Shown here: positions 38,351-53,200 of the stretch, in pieces
Position numbering within the stretch: position 1 is the first letter of the stretch
Layout of the letters: the number at the start of each line of letters is the position of its first letter
Assembly: GCA_019843655.1 (NCBI GenBank)
Contig: JACDQD010000005.1
Location: 11,993,575 to 12,057,574 of the forward strand
DNA length: 64,000 nucleotides
Reading direction: 5' to 3'
Source: Lethocerus indicus
Taxonomy: Eukaryota > Arthropoda > Insecta > Hemiptera > Belostomatidae
The notes under the pieces: generated by a model
Databases searched by the model: none
The model's input: only the letters and a program-made list of their open reading frames with translations
What the model was told of the DNA's origin: nothing
Made by a program: the position numbers and the translations under genes

Positions 38351-41300
38351 CCGCGTTTCCAATATAGCGGAAAAACTAATATTAATCGGCGGCAACGGCA
38401 ATTCGTAAGCGGCAGTCCGCTGTTAATGACGGCTACGTGCTTCCCGACCTCCGCCGAGGCTTCACGAAAAAAACGCCCCCCTGGTCCAAACGTCACAGCC
38501 TTGATATTTTTACGGGCTGACTTTCCCTTCTGGATCCTTCCCCCATTTTAATATTTCCTCGTTCCTTAAACGAGGCCCGAGAAATGATCAACAGATATGT
38601 CGTTAATAGACGATTACGTTTATGCTATCCGGCTATCCTACGAGGAGGCCACACCTCTACCTCGCGCAGAATTAATTATTGATTTTATAGTTACTATAAT
38701 TTTATTATATATTATTCATTTGCCTTTAAAGCGCTATGAAACCGGTAGTGGTTTCGTGGACTTTCTATCACGATTATACGATGTATCAGGTTGGTAAAAC
38801 CGGTCTATTAATGGACCAAAAATGCGAGTGATGACAGACATAATTCCACTAACCCCCGCCAGTCAACGAATATATATAGACGTAAGTAAACACGTCTTCC
38901 CGAATATGGTTATGTGAACTTAAACTGAGTATAGTCCCCCTATTAAAGCATTAAGCGGTTTCGGTATTATGGGGTTATAAAGGTTGTCAAAATCCAAGAC
39001 GGATGAGGAAATGAGATGCCAGGTTTTGTTTTTAGCCAGTTCAAAATAATTGACTCCACCCATCCGGTAATCATCCCCTAGCCTGTCGCAGTGTGAGTTC
39101 TAGTCGTTCATCGCTTTACACGAAATTTCGATTTACAGGGATTTACCCTTTATAAGGTATAGCCGAGCGCCATTTTTCCTCTTTTTATTTTTATTCTTTT
39201 GTTTAAATTGCGGTCCGAAAATTGATCCTAATAGTGAAACACGATGGGCCCGCCTCCTCTGGAAAGGGTTGACTCGGCCGTGTGGAATAAATTGATAATA
39301 TCGGCGGCGTAATGAGTGGAGCGTTTGAAACAATATCGGGCGGGCCCCCACCGATTAGGCGGGCTCGATAGCTCGGCGGAAAGAAGGGATCCCTCTAATA
39401 ACAGGGATTAGCCCGGTAATTGCCGACGTATCAAACATTTAACACGTTTAATGGCGCGCGAGCCTCAGACCTTTTTTGTTTTTTACGATCGGCCGCTAAA
39501 TACTTTGATCGAGATCCGTATTATTATTCAATCAATCCAATCAGAATGATGTACCGCCTCCCTCCCACTTGTTTATATCTTCTCTCTAGCGCTTTAATCG
39601 TCGCTAGTTCATATCCACCAAATCATCGTCGTCCGTTAATATTTGCTTTTCATAATTAAACAGTAAAATATCCCGAAAATTCAGTTTGGGTTAGTGGCTT
39701 TACCAAATGAACCACGTTACCATACACAGGTGGAAGAAATAAAACAAGGTGAATAGTACAGAAAATGAAATAATCATACCGTATTTTCATATATTATTAG
39801 ACGATAATTGGATGCAACGAAGAACAGATAACAAATGTAAATTGTTAGATTTATCAAATAAACAATAGCCATACTTCGACTTATCGAATTGCTGTCCTAT
39901 AATGGTACATTAATATGCGAGGGTAGCATTTCAACTCTGGTAGGAGACTAAGCCAATATCAGAGCATGGGATGGAAAGTTAAAAAAAGAATCGTGGCCCA
40001 CAATTTCACCGGTTAAATGCCAGCACCTACATTTGAAATCGGAGATTAAAGCACTTTCGTAAGTCGGACGCTTATACTAGTCCTAGGACTGGTGGCCCTT
40101 AGTCGAACGGCACGGTCAACACGACGTTCATAAACTATAGATTACGAAAGGGAAAATAAGACAATTATCGATTCACGATTTAAATTAATAAGCAATTTTA
40201 TTCAATACAACCGTTTCGACAATCTCAGGGCCAGATCTAAGCCGGCAGATAAAGTTCCCCTCCCCCCTCCCAAATGCCAGATACTGCGCCGGTATGACGT
40301 ACTATTCGCATTCTACTATTTATCGGTGCGGACGAAGGGGCAAAAGTAAAAATAAAGAAACGAAAACAAAAAATCCGCTCATCACTCTCAGTCCTCTTCC
40401 TGGTAACTCTTCTCCCTCCTCTATTATTAGAAGATTGCATTTTAAATGGAATCCCGGCAAGGTCGAAACGCCTCGCTCGCTTCGGCTTTCAGGGATAATA
40501 AATTGCCGGTTGGGACCGCGCTCAATTATGCAATTTACTATTGAAAAGTAAAATAATGTGTCGGAACATGTCCGATAATTTGACCCCACACCACCCACCA
40601 ATCTACCCGGGACCCCGTGCCCTATTAGCCGCGATTATGATCTGGTATAGTAAATTAGATTTATATTGCGCCCTTATTTTACCCCGATTAGTGCCAAGAT
40701 GATCATTTTTAAAAAGCTAATAGTGCACCTGGCATCATAATTAACATTCTTATCTTAGCCTTCAGGCTTTTGGAACGTTTAGTTTGTGCATTGCTCCGTA
40801 ATTTGATTTTAACGTCTATATGACTTTGTTAATTGAATACACCGGGAACAATATAAATAGCAATAGTTCGCACAGTTCCACAGAACGCAATCATTTTTTT
40901 AACGGTAACTGTTTTATTTTATAGTAAGAGTTGTAATATACTGTTTTTGGAATTTGTGGATTCGAGCGTCCAATTACAGATATTCCTAAGAAAATTGTCT
41001 CCTGAGACTCCAGCCTGAACGGCACCTTCGAGCGGTCGAATACTAGAAGTCTAATTAAGAAGGCCGCGCGAAAAGGGTCTTGAACCGGAGCCGATGGCCC
41101 GATACGCCCCCGACGATGTAGTGCTCGACAGTAAAACAACGTTTATTGCCACAATAAAGAAGGGGCGGCGTTTATCGCAGCGGCGGCTGCCTCGGGCGCG
41201 GACGAGCGGGCGCGAATTTGAGCCTGCCACTTGTCTCGAGCACGGCCAACGACCAGTCAACCCTCCATTGTAGCTCAATCAGATATTTCCAGCAGAGACA

Positions 41301-42472
41301 CAGCCCAACTTCGAATAGTATAATTGCCGGCTAATTTACAATTTTATAAGTAGAAAAATAGTCGCCTTCGGGTTCAATAGAAGTGAGGAAGGAAGGTATA
41401 GAGGTTTTCCATTTTTGCTCAAGGAAAGACTACTCCTTCAACCAAAATAAAACAAAAAAGGTTGTATGTGTCAACAGCGACCCATAACCAGGAGATAATT
41501 ATATTTCAACCATGTTTTAAGTGTAACAGATAAGGAAAAATTAACAAGGAAAATATTGAAACAATACTAAAGAGAATGTGGAATGTTCAGAAAATTGAAC
41601 CACTTGTGCTGGATACTGTCCAATATAGCGATTTTGATTTCCTTCGTTTTCTTAATCTAGTTATTAAAAATTAATGAGCTATATTACGCTCCACCAAGCG
41701 TATTAAATATGGTCTACGGAAGAGGTGTTTTCATGTAATGAAATGTTATTTACATTTGTTGCATACAACGTCCCGAGCATTTACCCTCTGGGTCTTTACC
41801 AGCATGAATTCACTCGGCTCCCGTCTTTAGCCGGTCCTATCGAAGTCCGAAGATGGGAATGAAGTCCGGAACAGGGGAGACCGCTCGGAGTAAAGTCAAA
41901 GGTCGCTCGTTGGAATTGGAACGGCCGGAGAGCGGCGGATGGAGGCGTCACCGGCCTAATCAGTGTCAGCCCTTCTCCCGCTCATCGTCCACAAACGATG
42001 CGCTACCTCTTCAGTACCTCACCAATAAATCGGTAAAATGTACAATGCCATGTAGTAATAAACAGGAGATCTTTAAATTAGGATAACTGTTCTAGTTGCA
42101 GAAGTTCGATGATGGATAAATCCATTACGACCGTTCCTTTAGCTATAGAATAGGGTGGAGTATGACGTTGGTCAATTTATTGGAGTTTACTCCAATTTAC
42201 GACGATTTCGAATGCTATTACTCCGTTATGAGCAATATGATGAAGAGAATACAATGGAATATTCTGCCTAACGTTCGATACGGGACGCCTTTTGCTTCTC
42301 CTTTCTACTTCTCCCGCAGGAAAAGTGACCGTTCCAGCTGGTATGGAGGTAGCGGAGACCGCTAGAAATAATAATGAGAATAATAACGAACCTTCACGCT
42401 CTTCGTCCGAATCCAATTTCGGCCGTGCTACCGTCAACAGGGAGTGGGTCGTGATTTATTTTTCGGTATTTA

Positions 42473-42524
42473 GGGTGGGTTCGGGGGCGGCAGAGGCAGA
42501 GAGTGCCAAGAGTGGGGGGGGGGG
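42473..42524 (+). repeat. G-rich tract with G-quadruplex potential
   Basis: GGG (42473), GGG (42477) and GGGGG (42483-42487) are followed after 26 nt by a run of eleven G (42514-42524). The run alone supplies several G-tracts, so a folded structure is plausible, though one loop would be long. Confidence 0.6.
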
Positions 42525-42910
42525 CGGACGCCTCTCACGACCCGGGAGCCGGCGGCGGCGGCCCTAGCGGACGTGATGGATGGGGCGGGGATCCATCTCC
42601 GCTCGTAAAACCCCAATTGAGGTGGGACTCTCGGCTTAAAAGTTATACCGGCGATAATTCATTTCTATCTCTCTCTTTCTCTCTCCTCACTTCTCCGGGA
42701 GACTGCGTCCTCTTCCTCGCACATCCTCAATTACACGTCGACGGTTTTGCGCCCTTCGAGCATTCGAGAAGTGGAAAAAATATGTTCGGCTTTCGGGGGC
42801 GTGGAAACGATTCTGGCAGACGCTCTTTTTTTTATCCTCCCGACTCTCCGCAGGCCGAGGCTTTTCAAGATCAAATCCTCTTACTCTTCCCACTCCCTCT
42901 CATACACGCT

Positions 42911-42970
42911 ATCTCTCTCACTCTCTCTCTCTCTCGCTCTATCTATCTATCTTTTTCTCTCTATCTCTCC
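42911..42970. repeat. Compound CT / ATCT microsatellite
   Basis: A (CT)n stretch at 42921-42934 is followed by ATCT units at 42939-42952 and further CT-rich sequence. It explains the Ser/Leu-rich frames around it. Confidence 0.95.
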
Positions 42971-45900
42971 AAATTACACTCAACACTCAATAACTATCGA
43001 TCTTGCGGGAGGCATCTATCATAGAGTCGCGGCCCGGAAACTTCGCGCCGCCAAGAGAGGCCTCCCGACTTTTAGGGTCTTAACGGTAATCGGCTCATAA
43101 CAGAATCCGCCTTCCCGCCTCTCAGGATATTTTCCCAGTTTATTTCGAAAGTCCTCGATTTCAATTTGAGGGGAAATATTTTATCTACCCGTTCCTCTTT
43201 GCTGAATTATATCACGTATTCGCAGAAACGTCGAGCACATATTATAACCGAACATTAGTAATCTCGCCTTATTTTTTGGGGGTGCGGGGAAAACTTTGTG
43301 TAATCATTAGTTTGATGCTTGTTCACCTACTACGAAGTTGAGGTTTATTAACTAACGCTAACTTATTTAAACACCATCTGCATCTGGAAGAATCTCGTAT
43401 TAAGGTTAACTAGTTCTCACTAAGGGGCCGTGGAAAACAAATTAGTCTTCAGTTACCCTATTCCGTAATATCAATTTTTTTTCATTTTTCACTCTCCCCA
43501 TTAACCCTCCAGAGGTGGCCTCGAAAATCCTTGAAATTACCAGAGTCGAACTACTTTTATCGGGATCCCTCTCATAATTTAATTCATTTCATAATTCCCC
43601 CGAGTTTCTAAGTTGCCAGATTCCAATCCTTTCCTTTCCCCTTATTTGTATACTGAATTTTTTCCATGAATAAATCTGAAATAAAATTAAAAACAAAAGG
43701 CGGTTGAGACTAGTTCATAAATTACCGTTACTTACGTTGGTTTAGTTTTATTTATTCGTCTTAGAACGGCCGGTAGCGCTTCGACGACAGTATTTTTCCA
43801 TTTCACAGATAGACCGGATAGGGCGAGGATTTATGGAGGCTCCCCCGGCCCCAAGTAGCCAAAGGCCGAGCCCCATTTCATCGACCGATTCTGACTTAAT
43901 TCTAAGCTAATTTACACTTGAAAACGGGATGAAGTTCAGTCCGGGTTATGCGAACGCCGTTTGGTAGCAAACCGGTTCGAAAGCTGGTGTCAAAACCCAG
44001 ATCCATTTGCTGACTGGCCGGCTCGTCACACTCGTCACGACTTAGGAAACACATCATTTTTCCTACGCCTCTTTCTGATACTAATACAGCCATAACTACC
44101 GGATCTATTATCCCATTAAATTAAAACATGGTATTAACCCATAATGAGAGGGCATGTGTAATTTTTAAATCATAAATGTCAAAAATATACCTCGTCTACT
44201 ATACATAATATTAGGCAGTAGCTGAAATAAAGCAGTGCTTGTGGAATGTATTAAGTATATCACAAATGCTTATATTCAATATTCAATTATATATATAAAC
44301 AGCAGTGATAAGTTAGATATAGCGAAACTTGAGTCTATTAGTATTCAGGTAGCATTTGCGCCGTGTATTTGCATGTGACATAGCTACCTATACATAAATG
44401 TCCTTGGTTCACTACACTGAATCGTACGTATCACATATAGTGTATTCGACTCTCCGTTCCTACTGGCCTCGGCAGTTGGGCCGGTTAAGTTATGCGCGGA
44501 ACGTGAAGATATCTCATGCAATTGTCCATTTCAATTGAATCCAGGATATAGTGTGCCTCCAGGTAAGGATTATACAGGATTGTATACTGCGTTATATCCC
44601 AGTATGTTTTGCAAGACCGAGTAACGTTATAGAGGATCCCCGATTACGCCGACGATAAGTAAAAGTACAATGACATCCGGGACAAGTAGAAAGGTGTAGT
44701 ATTTATTGAAAGATCAACGCTGGACTTTTTTGAATTAGTGTACTCCCGTGCTCGGTAAATGGACGAAACCACGCTGTTTTAGAGTGAATTGCTCACGTTT
44801 TTAACACATACATTTTTTATGCCTCAATATAATAGCAGGATGTTTCCATTATTCTTTTCTTCCTTTTTTAATATCGTTACTGGATATGCTTGTGGATAAA
44901 TATTTGTTCGACAAAATCAATACATGAATATTAAATAAATTTAGCGTAAAAAATATTACTTAACTAAATTGAAAGAAAACAAACTTAGGCCCATACAAAA
45001 TGGACGACATATCTTAGCAGTACAATATAGAACAAGAAACGTGCAGAGATATAAAGACGCAGGAGACGTTGAGATCATCGGCGTATAAACCCACGAGATC
45101 GAACACAAAAAAATGATAGACGATGACTTGTATAATCGGCCTCAGTCGAAATAGTTTGACCTCGAAATTAATCGTCAAAGCTGTCCCCCATCGATGGCCT
45201 ATGCTGCCACAAGAGTCCTTCAGGCCCACCAGCGCTTCAGGCACCTTCCTCCATGATAGCGATTATACGTTGAATAGCGTAAGTGTGAGTGGACTGTAAG
45301 ACTGTAAGATCCTGCTAAACTACAGACCTAATGCTCAACTAACTAGAGTAAGTAGACACAGCTAACAATTGTAATGACTCTAGTGATTACTATAATAACT
45401 GAAATTCTATTGCTATTAATCTATTGCTTTTTACAATAGTTAAAAACAGAAACGTATAGAACGCTATACTCTGGTTTCTGATTTGTTCTCGCTCGTCGTA
45501 TAATTTTTTATCTGATTACAAACATAATAACTACATATTACGCCACCCACTCGGCGATAGAAGGTTTTCGGCCCCTAATTTAGGTCAAAAAACAGGATGG
45601 GTCGGAGTTGCAGAGAAGACGGGCTGGCGGGGTGTAATTGCTTTCGGGCCGAAAATAAAATAAAAAGGAAAGACCGATTCAAATTAGATCTTGGAAGGAG
45701 CAATTGGGGCTTAAGTTAAGGGCCGGGCGCTTCTCCCACGGCTAAAACAGCGGGCGCGGGTTCGGGCGCTGGCGCGGGCTAATGGGCGACTCGTGGTATT
45801 AAAGCCGGCCCCGAAGAGTGGAAGTTTTAACACGTTAGGACGGGGGCGTTTCAATTAACTGCTTTTTCGTGATCCACCGCCCCGAACATTCGTAGTTATT

Positions 45901-46999
45901 AATTCTGGAAATGTTGAGTTATGGCCCGGTTCGGAATGGTCCCGATGTTTATTTATGGAGTGGCCGAAAACCCGATATCGTCGTCGCGTTCCGTCCCGAT
46001 GATGAATGCGGCTACGAAATTATTTTTGGCACGCGCAATTTCCGACCGGCGCTTACCGGCTTCGGTCTTCCAACTGTTCGGAGTCCATTAATAAACTAAA
46101 GGCGGAAACGTCCCTTTTTCCAATTTGATTTATGAGACATTCAAATTCGGGTTTAATTGCGTGGGTTTTTTGGAGGCCTCGAAGGTGCGCGTCGGGAATA
46201 AATAGACGCCCATGTTTTTTTCTCTCCGTTTTCTGTTAGGAAACGGCTCAGTAGAACGCGAAACACGAGCGGGCCCTCCACTCTGTGCCCCACGTAGTAG
46301 AGGCGGAGATACTGGGAAATTCCGAAGGAACAGTTTAATTGCCTCTAATAAATAGCAAATTCCATGACAGGAACTTGACTCGAGTCTCAGAAAGAGGTAA
46401 ACCGAAAAGAACGGATTAGTGAAATCAACTCACCAAGAAATAAAATAATAATGTAAGAGTACAAATGACGCGTTATATTACCTTTCAAAACATATTGCTA
46501 CCAGTTGCCGTGCATTACTTGAAAGAACTAAATTAATTACCTTTAGAACTTTAAGAGAACGCTTTACGAATTAACACGAAGTACCAAGTTTTGATCTTGG
46601 CCTAGTTTTGAAAAAGGTTGTTAAACTACCTGAAATTACAATATAAGCAATTTTATTTTCGTATCTTGAGAAGAGAAAAAAGTTTCATTCAGCGTAACAC
46701 ATTTCCATAATGTCATGACGACGCTGAACAAGCCGTCAGAATTAAACTCAACAAATTTGTAAATTTTCTTTACACATTTGTCAAAAGATCTTTAATATTG
46801 TTTAATCTCTGTCCTATTAGGCGAAACAGGACACGGAATACTAGCGTTGACCGAGTCTGTTTACTCCTTATAGAGAACGAAGGCCGGGAAGGAGAAATAA
46901 ATAATAGCCCCGAGGTAGAGCTCGGCGTGGCTCGACTCATTTTGTAAAATGTCCGAGCCGGCGAGTGTAGATCGGTTGTCGGGGCAACAGTGGCCCTCC

Positions 47000-47020
47000 C
47001 GTCGTCGTCGTCGTCGTCGT
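47000..47020 (+). repeat. (CGT)7 trinucleotide repeat
   Basis: Seven perfect CGT units in a GC-rich patch. On the minus strand one frame reads as an Asp run and another as an Arg run. Neither belongs to a recognisable protein. Confidence 0.95.
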
Positions 47021-47180
47021 CCAGTAGGCCGGCCAGCTCTCTTATTCCTATTGAATGGCATCTTCTCCACTCTCCCCATTTGGTCAAACGCTAGTCCAGG
47101 CCTTGATGTATTTATCGTCGTCCAGACTCCGATTTATAACCCCTTGTCAGCGTATTCATCCGTCACCATCCCTTCCAGCG

Positions 47181-47184
<4 letters not shown>

Positions 47185-47220
<36 letters not shown>
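47185..47220. repeat. (CT)18 microsatellite
   Basis: A perfect CT dinucleotide array of 36 bp. The complementary GA strand offers GAGA-factor sites. Frames crossing it encode Ser-Leu repeats. Confidence 0.98.
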
Positions 47221-47222
<2 letters not shown>

Positions 47223-50200
47223 ACCCCGCCCGCTCTCCTCTCTCTTCCACTGTTGTACTACTAGCTGCCCGCTGACCTAGCTCCCTTAGCTTGGGAACCG
47301 CGACTTCGCGAATTACCTACCCGCCGAACTAGAGCCGGACAGTGGTGGTCGCACGACCTTATATGAACTCAAAGTATGAGACTGCTAAAGTCAGTGAGAG
47401 TTTTTAATCTATAATTTCGTAGAGTAAACATTTCGGTGCTGAATTTAAGCACTAGAAAATTGAAATGTTATGTGGTACCTTCCCGTGCACCGAGTCTCTA
47501 TATCTCATCCCATTTTCTCTTGAAGGCCATGTTGACAGTGGTGAACCCGGGCGACTTCCATTCCGGTCCATTGGACTTGCTCCAATTAAATTCCCCGTTG
47601 TCACCACTCACTCCCCATCCCCAGTAACGCTCCGATAGTTTCCCGCAGCCATGGTCAGTCCATTGGATCCCGGTGAACTCGATCTAAATTGAACTCAGTA
47701 ACCGATCATAAACACCACTCACCGGATTTCTCCCCATCTCGATAAATCTGTCCCTTCAGACGACATTAGAATGAAAGGAATAAAACAATCCCTAGTAGAC
47801 AGAAAGCAGACTGAGACCGGACTGTTGAAATGTAGTCGTCACCCCGTTTATTATTGCCTCGCAATAACACTCCAGCAATGACACCGGTGTTGTCCCGCTG
47901 GATAGACTCGCATTAATGAATACTCATTACGGGACAATTAATAAACAGCCGGAATGACGTCTCGGCCGCCGTTGAATACATTAAGGAGAGGTTCCGAACG
48001 AACCTAATTGCGCCTTTAATTTTCATTATCAATACTTGACGGCGATCATCCGACCGGCTAATTGGCAATTTCTAGGATTGCAAATGATTCGCCGACCGCA
48101 TCTCTGGAGGGCATAAATAGGGACGGCCCAATTAAAAGACGCTGTTCAAAAATCGAAACCTCGGATCACGAGCCCGCTTCCTAATTAAGACGGTATAGGT
48201 TGTACCGCGCCCTTCGTGAAGGGACGACTCGAAGTTATCCCAGATGTAGCACATGTGTTCGATGAAGTAATTAACAACTGGCCGTGGAACACGAGAGCCC
48301 CGGCAGGAGGGGACTTACCTACCCTTCTATCTGGGCGGACGATCGCCGGCTTAAATCAGACCGCTCGTTGCATAAACTTGACCGGGGGCCCCCTCGGTCT
48401 AGCCGCTAACTATAACACGGGTACTAATCAGCTTGTAACCCACCACCACCACCCCATCCCCACCCCAACCGTGCTATAACTTAATTCAAGTTTATTCGGT
48501 CCTTATACAACACAGGGAGCACGACAGTCCGACGGCCGGCCTAATAGCCACCGCCATTAATAATTCCTCAAATATTGGACGCTAACGAAGTTCTTATGTA
48601 CAGCCACTAATTATAACTATTCTATCATTTATTTGAAATATCGTACGACTTCCATGTCTGTTCGACGAAATCCAAATGCACGCAGCACGGACAGTCCTAT
48701 TAAATTAAACAAAATAAAATTAAACAGACAGGTCTGGTTTGACGTCGAACTAAATACTTCATTTCCTTTCCCGGAACCTCGTCCACAATAGATTATGGGT
48801 AATTGATTGCAGAAAAACCCACCGGGAAACCACACTTTAAATAGAATGGTAATTGCCCGATAGAATTTCTATCATACAGAAGGATGCTCTCTTCTTAAGA
48901 GGAGATGAAATTTCAAGAGAATAGAAACACCGATCGGTCGAGATTTCAACGCCCGATAACATCAGCAAAGTTATGAGCACGATCGCGCCGTGCTTTGAAT
49001 AAAAAAAAGAACGAATGTTTCGAATCGTCGTGAAAACAAAATATTCCCCGTTATTTTAATATAATACTGGCCCGAGGCGAATCGCTCAAACTATGTTGCG
49101 TAAACCCATTGATGTCTTCTTATCCACCGGTACATTGAAAGATTCTTCACTCAGTTGGCGGCATGAGACATTACAAAATAATTCAGGTATTGTAAATTCA
49201 TCAACATTTTGCCCCATTCTGTTTTGTGTCTCCTTTAGAAGCTTAAAAATTAGTAGAGCGAGTTTCATATATTTTTGTTTAATATATTTTCCCCCATTTA
49301 TTAATTAGAAGTAGAACTGAAATTAGATCCAATATGTCAATTCTAAATATCGAGAATCGCATGTTGGGCGCAGCACGGTGGAAATATTCTGGAAGCGTTC
49401 CAGCTCCAGTTTTCCTTCTCACAGCCCGTTTATAAAACTCTTGAGCTTCAATACTTTCGATCAACAGAACGCCATCGTAAGATATGAAACCGATTCGTAC
49501 GTTCTTCTTACGAAAGAATTACATTTATTAAATTAATTACAAAGGGTTTGTAGATCGATTTGTGCAAATATTTTCAGCGGTGTTTGTTTATAATAAATAT
49601 ATCGACTGTAGAAAACGATTTCACAGACAGGAGATAGAACTAACCGTTCGGCTCTTATGGTAAGGTGGTGGGTTTTGGGAAAACATCCACGACGAGGGTC
49701 GCCGGCGTAAAATAATGGGATGGGAACCAGTATTTAAATTAGTTTTTTTTTCATAGCCGCGGCTCTTAGGTCAAATATGATGCATGGCGTCTACCGGACC
49801 TTTCACAAATAATACAAATGTCCGCCATACGTCTTCTCGCATTTATTAGAGAAATCAGTTCTAGGACGATGAGTAATGGGCTTATCGGGCGAGGAGGGGT
49901 CCGGGAGGAAGGAGGAGCTACTTACTGCCGCGGCCGAGAGGTGCGAAAAATCCGCTCCGGGCTTTTTGATTAATTTTCGGGATCGCAGCGATCTATTACC
50001 GAGGCGAGATGGGTCTCCGATATTCGGCCGGGATGGAAGCAGCCGAGTGAACGTTCACGGTCCACACACTCCGGGCGGGGGTGAAGTGATTGATGCCCCC
50101 GGTAACCTTTCGCCCCCCGCCCTCGTCGCATCTTATTCGCCCGAAGAAAACATTACACACTAAAATATTACAACTTTCTCCGCGTTTTGACCAGAATATG

Positions 50201-53200
50201 TGGGGAAATCGCCGACCTAGTCCCGAAAGCTGTGATGCGGTACCGGCCCCATGTTAGTAACCCGGAGCGATGTTTCATTTCTTCAAAATGGTGGTAATAT
50301 TTAACTACCAAATATGAGTTTTAGGTTGTAGTCATTATTTTCTTAGTTCGTATTCATATTACAGCCATAGATCAAATATTCGGTAAATATTCACTTCCTT
50401 ATTCGTTCCGACTATGCACAAGCATAATTAAAAGTTTTTTTCACTTTATCTCTCTTATATATCTTGCTGTCTATTTACAGCCTTCCTTCACATTCTTTAT
50501 ATATAGTTATAAACTCTAATGAAATACCGGAGTTCGTGAGTTTTATTCGTTTAACGAGTTGAAATTTATAATTGATGCCAATATTTAATGAGATTAGGTT
50601 GGGGATAAGGGTAAGTGAAGGGAAATGCCGATGATAGAGCTCTGATTTGACCTAGTATTCTCCGGTGGCGGCCAGGATATTCCTCATTGAATTTCATTTC
50701 ATCGTAACAGCGATTTTCCAAAAGATACGAAAAATAACGAGAGCGTGTTGTAATCACATGGTCGATTGTCTTATTTATATTTTCTCATAAGTATGACGTC
50801 CTAAACGTAGGTAGGTCATATCTAAACTCGTTTGACAAAGATCGATTCGTATTCTATAAAAGTAATAGAAATTAAGCCCGGCGTTATGTAACGATCGTTA
50901 AGTAATAGATTATAGTAATGGATTGAGGCCTTTCAAAACGGGGGCTGCCGTCCATCAAAGGCCGGTGTCTCAGAAGCGGATTCTGATTTGAAAGCTCCGG
51001 GGCCGTATAAAGATGGTCTTTTGAAGAATGTCGGTTGTCCTGTTGATCTCTCGGGTGAACGGGGCGCTCTAATGCCTTGTCCTTGGGTCGATCTGGCCGG
51101 CCGTCGGGGATGTGACTGGCAGGAGGCGACCCCACACGTGCCATCTAACCACTAGCCTGGATTGCTCAACAACCTCAGTGTCCGTTCACCAACGACAGTC
51201 CTAATTTTGCAATGAGAACGGTCATCGGCTCGGATAACCACCGATGCGATCGAGTAAACAAACAATAGTCCCAACCGTAATAATACTCGTCGATGAGAAC
51301 GCAGGCTATTATTCGTTTTTTTCAACATGAATAACAACCAATTTATTTCGAGATTCACGAGCGATTGGGATACATTTCACTCTTGCAATTTTCCGTATCT
51401 ACTCGGCAATTTGATCTTACGCAAAAGCTCATAAGCTTCTGTTCGAAATAGAAATAGCTGAAGATGAAATAGGATGTAGATACATTGCACGAAATTACAA
51501 TCCAAAAACTTTATTCGGTAGTAGAATAAAATAAATATTGAAATACATACAGAAGTTCATGTATGAACTAAACGAAACGAATAGTTTCTTTTATACTAAC
51601 ATGGTTTTAATCAAGTTGTACAATTATAGTTTAACTTATCGAATGACGTTACTCCGTTCAGGATGTAGTGGGTAGAGTGTGTCCCCAGGGAAACGCGGAG
51701 TTATCATAATTATCCATTTTGATGAAAATGTTAAAATGGTTAGTACTGTTTGAACTTAGTACAGGAGTCAACATGCAAAATCCGACGGTTCTATTATTAA
51801 TAAAAGAAATAAATACAATCTCCAGATTGTGAACCCCGCCCATTCGAAATGGAATTGAACGGCTATTAAAGGCAGGCTGAATATAAAACCACGCGTAATC
51901 GGGCCCTAAAAGATAGACCTTCCACCATTCGTTAACGGAAGCCAATGGGATGAATATAAACTCAATAGAAGAGGAATAAACTGAGCCATTAAGATAAAAT
52001 CTAGACGTCAGACTGGATTCATCCTGTATTGAAATGCAGTCCAGATAACTTGGCGTCCTGAATGTCCTACAGTGCATAAAGAATTTAACGATCCTAATTC
52101 ACTGTTTAACTGTCCCGGTTGAGGAAAGAAAAAAATCAGAAAAATAATTCCAAGTATCGATTGGCGAACTGCGGATAAATAATATACTTCTATAGGTTTA
52201 TTATACGAACTTAACAATTCAATTATTATTACATTAATTGAAAATGTAAACTATGTGGGTGATAGGATGTTATAAATTTTTATCTCGAATAGTGTTAATA
52301 AATTATCTAAAAATCGTACTTAATTCTACTTCACGTCATCCGAACGGTTGGAGATATTTGGCTCGCAGTCTCATACATTTAACCATTTCAAATATTTAAG
52401 TAGAACCGATTGACATTTACCATTATTAAATTATAATAGACCGTAAATTATTTCAAGGGATGCATTTCCCACACTGCAGTGATATGGTGTTGGCAATAAT
52501 AAAATGAGGCGTTGATAGAGAACCAAACTTTACCACTCGGCCAATCTGTCCTAAGTTACACCTGTCTATGCCAACCACAGTAACATTCCGTCAATTGTAA
52601 GGTGACCGATCTAGTCACTGCATCTTTTTCTGTCAGGTTTGATGAACAAACGTTATCTTATGAATGTGTTCATAAATCTCTCACATGTTATCCTTAATGA
52701 AATTTCAGAAACTGTACCTGCATCAATAAGTACCAACTAACGTCGGTCTTTTAGAAGTGAACGCTTGTACCAGGCTTATACCTTCGCCTTTCTTCCAAGG
52801 CAACGACTGATTCGCTATTCAGAGCGCGATAGAGTTACGTACAAGCTCAACAGGAGGAAAGGATGCACGGAGACGTGTTCTCTTTGTTATTTCTTCCCGG
52901 TTGTTTTTCTTTTTCGGGCTTCAGTACCGGTTTCGGCTTATCGCCAACAAACTCTCTGACTCAGTCTGGATGATATTCGCTCGAAGTCGCCCGTAACGAT
53001 TCGGGTGAGAGATAACTCTCTTATCTGTCACTAGTTTCATTATTTCTGATGACGAGTGCCGGAAAGATAGAATTGTCAATTAATAATGTATTCTCGCAAT
53101 ACAATATTGGCATTTGTTGAACTTTTCAAACAGTAGTCTAGAAGTACTCCGGGCGCGGCTTGAGACTCGAATTGGCGATTGGAAACTTGCACCAGTTGAC

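Larger units (their letters stand above)
38351..47180. other. Gene-free flank, part 5
   Basis: No supportable gene. GC-richer islands at about 40200-40640, 41020-41290, 41760-42100, 42400-43110, 43790-44060 and 45560-46330 make this the densest island region. The one at 42400-43110 contains an 11-G run and a CT-rich array. The frame at 42503-43024 is low-complexity (Ser/Leu repeats from CT) and is not credible as a protein. Confidence 0.6.

Noticed and set aside
42503..43024. 173-codon plus-strand frame
   Set aside because: Gly-rich start from a G tract and Ser/Leu run from a CT microsatellite; low-complexity artefact.
51658..52077. 139-codon minus-strand frame
   Set aside because: No domain recognised and the length is compatible with chance.
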